Below are positions 55,601 to 64,000 of a stretch of 64,000 nt of DNA, one piece after another. The position numbers and the translations under genes are program-made. The stretch is from Bolinopsis microptera (lineage: Eukaryota > Ctenophora > Tentaculata > Lobata > Bolinopsidae). Location: NCBI RefSeq assembly GCF_026151205.1, contig NC_087075.1:15699628-15763627 (forward strand). The letters run 5' to 3'. A model generated the notes under the pieces. That model was not told where the DNA came from, did not search any database, and was given only the letters and a program-made list of their open reading frames with translations. Within the stretch, counting starts at the first letter, position 1, and each line of letters opens with the position of its first letter.

Positions 55601-57265
55601 TATACACTTTTGTATTGAGTGTATAAGATTTTCATTGTATACATTTCTAACACAAGAATATCTCAGATAGATGTATGATTGAAGAGAGACTATAAGAGGT
55701 AAGTATAATCAGGTAAGTGGATTAATACTTGTTTTAGAGTGTACTTTTCTGTAATGTCAGAGTTTTAGGAATAAATTATTATTTATGGGTAATTGTTCGA
55801 TGTGAGTTTTCATCACGTCAGTTATCATTAACTTTTATTAACTTACTTTTGTGCCGTGGAATTTTATATCATGTTCGATTTTCATTCTTTTTACCGTGGA
55901 TTTTATATCTTGTACGAATTTCATTTTTTTGCCGTGTTAGAATTTTACAGAGTTAAGTATTTTTAATGATAGATTTCCGATATTTATAAAGGGAGAGTAC
56001 TATGTGATAATGTTCACAGTTGTTTGTGTTTTTATGCATGTTTTGTCGAGATTTGACTTGAAGGTCATCTAGCGATAGGGGATTGTCTTTATTTTAACAA
56101 CAATATAGCATGTTAAGTTTTTGTTAAGCATGCAATGAGGGTTTTTTTTAAACAGTTAAAGTAAAATGTTTTAATCATGTGGGTTTTAAAGAGTGTATTA
56201 GAATGTTAAAAGAGTTTATTAGAGCTTTTGGCAGTGTTTTGAACGCTCGCGTGTGTAAGTTTATTGTCACAATGAGATTTTAGACGTAAAGGGTCTACTG
56301 GAAGTTCAGACGTAACGCGCGATTGGAATGTTATAGATATTTTGTTAAGTAATTACAGCATCTGTTTGATAAGTTTTGTGCCGCGCGCACGTACGAGTTT
56401 ACGAATTTAATTTGCTTGTTAGGATTTTCGGGTTTTAAGTTTCGTATTTAATTGGCTTGTCTGACGACGGCAGTTTACTTTTAAAAAAAAAGTGGGGAAG
56501 ATTGTTAATGATGATATTATATAAATAAGTACATCATTATTCATTAAATACCATACTAACATTATTTAATCCATTCTAGGAAAATGATGTGATCTCGGAG
56601 GCTATTCGTCTACCCGACGTTGGTGGTTGCTCTACGGTGGACCAGTGCTACTAGCCACGCCAGTTGCAGTTGTATGTTGGTGGACTTGTGTTAGGAGTCG
56701 TGTTCTTCGGTGTGACAAGTGTGTACTATCGGTGAGAAGATAGATTACAGTTGCAGTGTACGGTCGGTGTGACCAGTGTGTGTACTATCGGTGAAAAGAT
56801 AGATTACAGTGTACGGTCGGTGTGACCAGTGTGGACTATCGGTGAATATAAGTCAATTGGATTGTACTTAAGATAGATTCCAGAACGAAGAACTTCAGAG
56901 AAGAACTCCACAGATCTCAACAGAAGACAAGTGATAGTGTCGGTGTATTGTAGAGATCTCAACAGAAGACAAGTAATAGTGTCGGTGTATTGTAGTAGAG
57001 AAGTTACATTGATTGATAGTGTTTTGGGTACTTTATATAATTGAAGTGATTGAGTTATTATATATTGAATTACTATTTACCTTTGTTAGTCATTGCAGTG
57101 CGAGTGCGTAGTGGAGTGTGTTAGTTTGGAAAGCAATTGACTAGGAAAGATTCACTTAGTACAATATTGTGTATTATCTCATTATCAGTGTTCAAGTAGA
57201 TAGTATTGTGTATTATCTAAATCTAATTATTCCAGTTTTATAATATCGTGTTTATCTTATTATCA
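52608..57265 (+). mobile_element. LTR element 2: copia-like gag-protease element, recent insertion
   Basis: LTRs at 52608-53370 and 56503-57265 are each 763 bp, start TG, end CA, and I find no difference between them. The target duplication is ATTTT (52603-52607 and 57266-57270). The primer site TGGTAGCAGG directly follows the 5' LTR (initiator tRNA-Met type). A polypurine tract (AAAGTGGGGAAGAT) precedes the 3' LTR. Only the gag-protease frame is present; the 1 kb between its stop and the 3' LTR is non-coding. The empty site is preserved at about 59410 in the inverted right arm, as TAGCCAAAATGACTG. Confidence 0.93.
53400..55466 (+). CDS. gag-protease polyprotein of LTR element 2
   Basis: 688 aa starting 30 bp after the 5' LTR. 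Regions: helical gag 1 to about 185; zinc knuckle C-x2-C-x4-H-x4-C (CSICDSNKHFRADC) near 297-310; retropepsin site VLIDTGTTNNVCG near 354-366; a VTKSGHYVADI segment shared with element 1; a long Ser/Glu acidic linker; then DVIRYKSADHTNDVWQRASV near 605 and a C-terminal DTVMIPKERYGQ. The last two match the stretch between integrase and RT in copia polyproteins, so the integrase core and all of RT/RNase H are missing. The same gene plan occurs in element 1 despite little sequence identity. Confidence 0.85.
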   Translation: MGGDQPPLLTEGMDYLKWKREVGIWELGTSIAAAKQAAVCVLRIQDFKARDFATRLDVTELKKTEGLKYLMAELDKYFKEDNTQSIFLGIEDLEKFVRPEQMKMAEYIAEFKRRLNRIGELFNDTKDIYHDGMLAYRLLTQANLTKDQQILIKAAMGTQELTSKAIEECLKRCFGDAVFCRRSRMELDTVKIKVEPGSDVNYHRGQFDEKDTDISGDNGEYAFYQGYNNRGQGGRKSFSSGGYNNYSNSRWKSGNYSKPWERDKQLNSKERNNSDYKDELNAISHKTGDVARCSICDSNKHFRADCQHNPNVNDVRKKDSSSVCMYQTCTNGKESNKIDNDYCETVLLVNETFNKVLIDTGTTNNVCGDVWLNTFLESMPEELKKKVSKVERNLSFCFGDGRAVESIKCVMLPVKLCNRDFMLETFVVPGELPFLFSRCSMKQLGVSLDIENDQIMIGGERQQLKVTKSGHYVADIMLWENMKSEKYTIEQTGREESVRKEEIVDSDSDSEDEFCPNESEEVSNEPSAEGVEVSSGTEPSIEESGNVETSSELVKLVKSESVGDENRDTSEPDEFQSASSSDENQDWVDVVVKRNKVLDFKSEDVIRYKSADHTNDVWQRASVIGPEWKENSVRKEDINVWNLVKEPEGTTIQLRLSECQVQKKSHDSPDTESSIDTVMIPKERYGQV

Positions 57266-58008
57266 ATTTTGGCTACACAGCTACACGCATTAGGAAAAAT
57301 ACCAAATTAAGCAACTACTTTGGTCTTTTTTTGACAAGTTTTGTGCTCAAGTTATTAAAATGTGCTTTGCAGTTGTATATCGGGTGTTTTCTTCCAATAT
57401 GGGTTTCGGTATAAATCCGGAAGCACCCGGTTCATGGGTGATAGGGGTTAAAAACCCTGAAATGTCAGGCGATGGGCGAGCAATTGTATGAATTTGGTTA
57501 TAAAATCACTCTTTGCTAGGGTTTGCTTTTTTAGATACATGATTTCTATAAGTTCTTGAAGGTACATCCGGCATGATGTAAAGTCTATATCAAAGCATTT
57601 TAATGTGGTTTTAACAAGTTGCAAGATATTCAAGTTCACAAATAAAACAAAGATTGTAGGTTATCCTTCTTTTACATATTGAATAATTTTGGCTACACAT
57701 GTGAGGAAAGATACCAAATTGGTTTACCAAACAAAGATTGTAGGTTATCTATTATTCTTTACGTGATTATTGACGAAACTTCATAGTCAAACCTGTATTA
57801 TTTTTTAATATTTAATATTTATCCACACTTTCTATAAGAATATTATTGGGAGTCATTTTTGTGGTTACAATTCGATTAAATCAGTATTTCCAAGCAAAAA
57901 AACTGTCCCAAGTATCTCCTCCAAATATGGTCCGCTAGTTCGAAATTTAAGCGCTTATAAACGTTATATTATATTATTGTTAGACATTACATTAGGGTAA
58001 CACTATTG

Positions 58009-58230
58009 AGACCAGATGTAGTGATCTATTCAGATAAAGCGAAGAAGGTGCATCTGAATGAGGACAACTTTGCTGATCAAGAGAAAATAATATGAAGAGA
58101 TATCAGCAGCTGACAGAAGAGATAGAAGCCAACGGATGGGCTTGCAAGCTCCAGACAGTACAAGTTGGAGTTCGAGTCATTTACAACTGCAGCCTCCAAA
58201 CCTTTATGAACCACCTGAGCGTAAACTAAA
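58009..58230 (+). pseudogene. RT-associated C-terminal fossil in the foldback loop
   Basis: Two adjacent frames give RPDVVIYSDKAKKVHLNE and then, after a frameshift and stop, KRYQQLTEEIEANGWACKL with VQVGVRV. This resembles the RPDIVL ... KYQELVEECRxxGW ... EVGCRGF tail found downstream of RT in many invertebrate retroelements. It is dead and short. Confidence 0.5.
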
Positions 58231-59911
58231 GAGAAAAAGGCCTGCATGAAGATCGCTGAAATTAGCATGAGGGCACCATACACCATCTATCTGTCCAGAA
58301 ACACCATTATATGGACAGATGATTTGGAGTAAGGCCCATAAAACATGTTTGATACCGCTATGAACCCGTTATAAGCCGGGGACTACCATGGAAGTGATAT
58401 TGCTGTGTCGCTGAAAGACCCTACTACCATTCAAAGATGTACCTTATCACGCCAAACATGCTTGTAGGTGAATACTGAATATGCAATTATATAGTTGAAC
58501 TACTGTATGATACTCCATTCAAAATAGATTTAAGATGACGTTAATGTACACTGTACAACATCCGCATCCACATCGTTTATCTGTGATCAAAAAGTTACGC
58601 TTTGATTTCCCGATTCAAAATACTGTCAACCCGAATAATTTGATAATAACTAAAAATGTACCTTTGAAGGTTAGTATCACCTTGGAAATAATTATTTTTA
58701 CAAACTACCGTTCAAAACTTATAGAACGGTAGTTAGATTGGCTACCCACAATTATATTACAACGTCGTGGCCCGTGGGGTCAGTCGATATTGTTGCTATA
58801 CAAATCAGGAGCAAGCGTCTTGAAACAGGATACCATAAATCTGTATAAGTAAGTAGTTTCATTCTACTTTTAATATTATTATTGGGTCGTTTACGTTTAA
58901 ATTATATTTGGCCATTTTATAGCCTCCCCCTCAAAAAGCCCACAATTACTCAATATGTAAAAGAAGGATAACCTACAATCTTTGTTTTATTTGTGAACTT
59001 GAATATCTTGCAACTTGTTAAAACCACATTAAAATGCTTTGATATAGACTTGACATCATGCCGGATGTACCTTCAAGAACTTATAGAAATCATGTATCTA
59101 AAAGAGAATGATGTAGAGGGGGATGATTAGTAGTAAGAAAGCGGATCGATGTAGCGGAAAAAAGCAAACCATAGCAAAGAGTGATTTTATAACCAAATTC
59201 AGACAATTGTCTCGCCCATCGCCTGACATTTCAGGGTTTTTAACCCCTATCACCCATGAACCGGGTGCTTCCGGATTTATACCGAAACCCATATTGGAAG
59301 AAAACACCCGATATACAACTGCAAAGCACATTTTAATAACTTGAGCACAAAACTTGTCAAAAAAAGACCAAAGTAGTTGCTTAATTTGGTATTTTTCCTA
59401 ATGCGTGTAGCCAAAATGACTGATTTTTGTCAATATCTTAACAAATAAGCCTTAAAGGGCTTATATTGCTTTATAAGTTGTATATAAATATGATGTTTGC
59501 GGTCATTTTAAGCTAAAAGTCAAGTCTCTACGACCTTCCTAGTTCAAGTTACCAAAATTCAGTGCCATTTTTGGTTCGCTGAGCCAAAAAACAGTTTTTT
59601 GTCAATATCTATAAAACGAAGCACTGGAGACCTTATGTTGCTTCATAACTTGTATATAAATGTGGCCATTGCGGTAATTTTAAGCTAAAATTTAAGTCTC
59701 TATGACCTTTAGGAGCTGAAATACAAAAATCCCGTATACGCGACTGAGGGTAATTTAGAAAATTTGCCCTGTAGGGTTATGTCTAGCGACACAAATTGCG
59801 TACCTAATCGATTTTGGTTAAGAATGATCTAACAAACAACCCTGTGTTGTCAGAAATCGTGTACATCGAAGTGCACACTCAACTATTCCCTGCTACTGGA
59901 GTAAGTCAAAA

Positions 59912-60540
59912 AAGTTTCAGTTGTATATGTTTTACGGTTTTTGCGGAAAGTCGCGTTAAAGTTGATGCCGTGGTGTCAGTAAAATGGCACGGATATATAC
60001 ACATATATATATCGTCTCGCTTTATATATAGTAAGATTAATAGCTGAAAGAAGCTTACTAACATGATCAAAGTCAATTTTAAAACCAGCATCATTGACAT
60101 ATGACTAGGAGATGACGAAGCAAATTAATATATCTCGTGCACTATACAATAAAATATTGTGTAATTTACGTGTTTTCAAATCCTACAAAGAAACAGCTTA
60201 CCCCACAAAACCTAAAATTCTCATTTTTATTCACAAAATGGGCTACTCAAATCGTACAAAAAACTACTCACCCGCAAAACTTGGAAAATTTCCCATAGAA
60301 TTGTATTCTGCAATAATTGTATCTTAACAATGATTTTGATAATTCACCTACAAATGCACTATTAGTTCCAATTTGTATTAGAGGTGGCCTAGTGACCCAA
60401 TTGTTGCGTCATAATCAAGTCCCTTCATATCTGAATATAGATAGTCAAATGTATCCGCATAATTCGGTATCCTTTATATTATTGGATCTCCAGACAGAAT
60501 CTTTTATCAAGGCGAAATCGAGTGATTTCCATATAATATG
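59912..60540. other. non-coding interval
   Basis: Two short frames (60112-60327 and 60317-60541) have no recognisable domain and AT-driven composition. No gene called. Confidence 0.35.
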
Positions 60541-61304
60541 AGCAATGAAACGAACTTCTTTGTAAAAACTGGTCATATTTATTATTTTATTGAACACTAA
60601 AATCTGAGAAAATCAATAGTTAGGAATTCACAATATTTTAATTATAGAAGATGGGAAATCAAGTCAGGACTCAGATAACGGGTCTTCGATGATCAAATAT
60701 TTATCAATACTTAAAATTCACACAGATAGACCAAGATTACTTATTATGTATGAACATTCGCATAAATTTTCTGTGAGCTATTATAGGAAATCATCTTGAA
60801 AGATATTAAATAAAAACACAAATAGGAATAATAATGATACAAGATTAATTAACACATTGAAATTAAAATGACATTATTGAGATCAAATGTTACCCCAACT
60901 AAAATCTGTCATTGTTAAATTGTCCTTACTTTAGAAGTGGAACACAATCATAATTTAAATTTTCTTTGGCTAACAGTAACTCTAAGATTTTCTGATTTGT
61001 CATAAATCTTACAGTTAATTTCAACTTAATAATAGTCAGAAGTATAATTCACAGTCTAACTGAAAGTCTGATTCCGAAAATTAGTTCTATCCTGCAATCA
61101 CTCAACCGGGCAAGGATAAATATTTGTCACTTAATTACTCACAAAATCTAACATAATTTCCTGGAAACGTACCTCCGAATTCCCGTGAGAAATAAATCGT
61201 AATGTTCTAGTTTCTAGTAAATGCCACATTTAGCTATTAGTATTGGTCATGGTGTGGAGGAGTTTAAGTTCGTTAACTTCTTCTCTCGAGTTTAAGATCG
61301 TTAA
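60541..61304. repeat. diverged copy of the homeobox 3' flank (49258-49905)
   Basis: Shared landmarks in the same order: GAAACGAACTTCTTTGT, TATTGAACAC, GAAGATGRGAAATCAAG, ACTGAAAGTCTGAT, TTCTAGTAAATGCCACATTT, GGAGGAGTTTAAGTTC. It joins the truncated exon 3 copy at about 61304. It is more diverged than the exon-bearing duplicate beside it. Confidence 0.7.
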
Positions 61305-63491
61305 CAGCAGAACATCATGGACCCTCCCCCTTATAGTGCTCACGGTTAGCAAAGTTATAATATTAATATTAATATTAAAGTTATAATATTAATATTATGT
61401 TATTGTTATGCTCGACTTATTGATATGATGTTCATCAACTAGACTTGTTGATGTTCATTACTTACTTACAAGTTGAGTTATCTAATCTAGGATTGGGTAA
61501 TAAATTCACGGCGTTTTTCGTCGCCTGTTTCAATCTATCCGTCATTAATATTTCCACCTAATAATAACGTGCCATGTTTCTCTTCAGGGGGAACTAGCAT
61601 GATGACGTCACGTGGTGGTATGATGACGTCACAGGCAAGTCCTCTTAACCAGTCAGAGAAAAGATTTGTTGACAGCACCACCTCTCCCATTCACCCCCAG
61701 TATTTGGAAAACAAAGAGAACTTCAACCCTTCCCGTCAGACAAGATTCCAGCCAGATCAGAGTTGTCAATATAGTTCACCTCCACTTCCTAACCAAGGTG
61801 AGTTGCATTTTTCAGCTGAACAACAGCTTTAAATGAGAATACTAGGAGTTGGTTTTGTTATGGTTAAGGAGGGGGGGGGGGTACCAATGGTACCCCCCGT
61901 TAGGGATCGTTCACATATTACGTGAGCTAAACTTTTGTAATTTTTCCTATTTTAGACCCCTTTTCCGTAAGCCACTTTACTCACAGCTATTGTGTAGAAA
62001 TAACACTAGAGTAAGCTTTCCAATCATCCCTCCTCCCAAAATTCCTCCTTACGTAATTAATGTGAACAATCTCTTTGACAGTATCGAATTCTGTACTTGA
62101 GTTGATAAAATTTAAAATGTTAACATTTCCTGAGAAACTAAACCGCTTCCCTCTCGCAGGTATGGATGTAAAACCCCAGAGATTACACTTCAACTTCCCT
62201 AGCACCTGACCAGACCGGACTACCGCCCCCACAGACTCCCAACCCCGCCACACCCATCATGGGACCCTCCCTCGATCAGTCAGCTGCTGTTCTGGGACCT
62301 AGTCCTGGGTATTATAACAGGACAGACAGCGGCACTTCTGCGGGGTATCCCAGAACAAACTTACCAGAAAGTGCTAGATTACCGCTTCCGGAGCATTCTA
62401 GAATACCACAACATTCCAAACTTTCAGTTCCTCAGTCAGAAAGTTCTAGACTGCCTGGTTCAGACCACGTGATAGAACGAGGAGAATCCCTGTCATCAAT
62501 CCGACCAACTCTCCAACACGAACACCATGCCAAGGCTCAAGAAATCCAGGATCAGAGATCACCTCACAGTCCCACACCCAGAGTTCCCACTCAGTTCAGA
62601 GACAGTTCCGAGAAAAACTATCAAGACAATTGCCCACGTGACCAGGGCCCACGTGATCAGTGCCCACGTGACCAGGGCCCACGTGATCAGTGCCCACGTG
62701 ATCAGACACCTGATGGCCCACGTGACCTGGACCGAGCCGCGCGACCAGCAGAACTACACAAGGCGCCTCACCCGGCCCACAGACCACCTCACTTAGGAGG
62801 GAGACCTCCTAACCTACCCTCTCATCTGTTCCCTAACGATACGAGACCTCTCCAATTCCACACCCCACCCCCTACCAGAGGGTTCCAGCCCCCACTACCT
62901 TCAGGGCCCAGATCAGCTAATCTACCTCTACACAACGTTAGAGGAGACTTTCTTCAAACCATGAGACCCAAACAAGAGCCCATGCCTCAACTTGATATGG
63001 GGTATTTTGACGCCGCGCGGGGTCTAGGAGAGGGAGGGCTGTCCCGAAATACCGTCAACATGCCCCTGGACAAAGAGAGAGGAGAGGTGTACCTTGGTAA
63101 CCCTGGTAACAAAGCAGTACCCGATAACTTAGCTGCAGGGTATTTACCTTACCCTGATACAATGAGTAAACCATATATCCCCGGAGGGGAATTCTTTACG
63201 AATAGCTCTGCTAAAGAGCGATTTAACTTCAGTTTCAAAGAAACTATTGGCAAGATGTTGTCGAAGAAGAAAAATACAGCAGCTTCAGACGTTAATCCGG
63301 CGGGGAAAAGGACCAAGTTTTCCAACGAGCAGATCAGAGTTCTGGAGCACTATTATCAGAACGTTAATAAATATGTTACCGGGACAAACAAAGGAACTTT
63401 GTGTCAGGTTACTGGACTGGAGCTCAGCACTGTGTTGATGTGGTTTCAGAACAAGCGTGCCAGGGAGAAGAAGCAGAAGACTAATGTGTAA
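61305..63491 (+). pseudogene. truncated, frameshifted duplicate of the homeobox gene
   Basis: The copy starts within exon 3 (61305-61344) and keeps exon 4 (61588-61797) and exon 5 (62160-63491) with their splice sites. Exons 1, 2 and most of exon 3 are absent. Exon 4 has a 6-nt in-frame deletion. Exon 5 has a net 35-nt deletion near 62205 that puts a TGA 16 codons after the splice junction. Downstream of it a 410-aa frame opens at an ATG (62259) and keeps the whole Pro-rich region and the homeodomain unchanged. It is either a pseudogene or a source of an N-truncated homeodomain protein. Intron 3 is 243 bp here versus 1270 bp in the parent because the AT minisatellite is nearly absent. Confidence 0.85.
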
Positions 63492-64000
63492 AGACTTTCA
63501 ATTCTTCAGATACTTTAACATTTTTATTTATGTGAATGCTTGGTGAGTTCTTAGTTGATTTAGATTTTCTTGAGTCAGATTTATTTTATCGTTACTGTTT
63601 TTGTATTACTCTGCAGGTTGCTTTAATAGATTTAATTTAATTTTAAACCGAACTAATTTATTTTTATAACTTGTTACTTAAGTGCATGAAAACATTTTTA
63701 GGACACATAATTTTATAATATTTACAAATGCAATATGCGTTTACGTAAAACTTCTCAAATGGTCTGGATTGCGACAAATAGTTATGTTTATGTCAAGGTA
63801 CTGTATTCTGCCGACTGTCGAGTAAATGTGTCGCAACATGTGTAGGGATTATTTCTATTTGTTTAATTTTACTGACAATCCTTGAATTTCTTGAACCAAT
63901 AAATCATTAAAAATTGATATTTTATCAAATAATAGAAGTTACTTTTTATACCAAGCCAGTTTTAAAGCTTTATTCAGATTTCTGTCGATCGAAATAATTA
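63492..64000 (+). repeat. duplicate of the homeobox 3' flank, running off the window
   Basis: Near-identical to 48484-48990, including the AATAAA region. The duplication therefore continues beyond the window end. Confidence 0.9.

Larger units (their letters stand above)
52106..59911. mobile_element. long inverted-repeat (foldback) element, split by LTR element 2
   Basis: The left arm runs from about 52106 to 57690 (interrupted by LTR element 2 at 52608-57265). The inverted right arm is about 58945-59911. Both outer ends read TTTGAC, then TTACTC and AGTAGCAGGGAATAGTTGAG. Without the LTR element each arm is about 0.9-1 kb and the loop about 1.25 kb. The right arm keeps about 60 bp missing from the left near 57525. 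The loop contains an RT-related fossil. Superfamily unknown. Confidence 0.72.

Noticed and set aside
60112-60541. Two 71-74-residue frames
   Set aside because: No domain and no support; adjacent to repeated flanks.
1-64000. tRNA or rRNA genes
   Set aside because: I looked for B-box and conserved rRNA text by eye and saw none; a tRNAscan/Infernal run would be decisive.

Overview
This window comes from an AT-rich, repeat-laden invertebrate (metazoan) nuclear genome. Evidence: spliced genes with GT-AG introns, animal gene families (1-Cys peroxiredoxin 6, MESH1/HDDC3, a TTLL3/8-type tubulin glycylase, a SAND-domain protein, a homeobox gene, a class-A-like GPCR), a Penelope-like GIY-YIG fragment and copia-like LTR elements. 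A cnidarian or similarly early-branching animal would fit, but that is inference. All gene names rest on reading the translations; no search was run.

Layout. 0-2.6 kb: CpG-rich foldback repeat. 2.7-13.4 kb (minus): a complete five-exon PRDX6 gene, reconstructed with consistent splice phases (217 aa). Its 8.4-kb third intron holds a same-strand, single-exon gene for a secreted/membrane protein (PAN-like, ricin-like and sushi-like regions, one transmembrane segment). 14.0-14.6 kb (minus): intronless HDDC3. 15.0-18.2 kb: LTR element 1. 18.9-25.2 kb: inverted-repeat elements and a 115-bp satellite. 27.0-30.7 kb (plus): TTLL glycylase in two coding exons. 31.7-33.9 kb: Penelope-like fragment and a mariner-type MITE. 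35.5 kb: small basic protein. 36.8-37.9 kb: minisatellites. 38.9 kb: SAND-domain gene. 42.5-48.5 kb (plus): five-exon homeobox gene (825 aa). 50.1-51.4 kb (minus): GPCR. 52.1-59.9 kb: long inverted repeat split by LTR element 2. 60.5-64 kb: partial, frameshifted duplicate of the homeobox locus running off the window end.

Two observations stand out. First, tandem repeats repeatedly sit on splice junctions. In PRDX6 exon 3 and homeobox exon 2 the repeat unit itself contains the 3' splice site plus the first codons of the exon, so the true exon is preceded by about 4 and about 14 decoy acceptors respectively, and each decoy reads into a stop codon. Second, two unrelated-looking LTR elements share the same reduced plan: gag plus aspartic protease, then what looks like the linker just before reverse transcriptase, with integrase core and RT missing. 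Both have apparently identical LTRs, 5-bp target duplications and a tRNA-iMet-like primer site. They look like recently mobile, trans-mobilised copia derivatives. For element 2 the uninterrupted site is preserved in the opposite arm of the surrounding inverted repeat.
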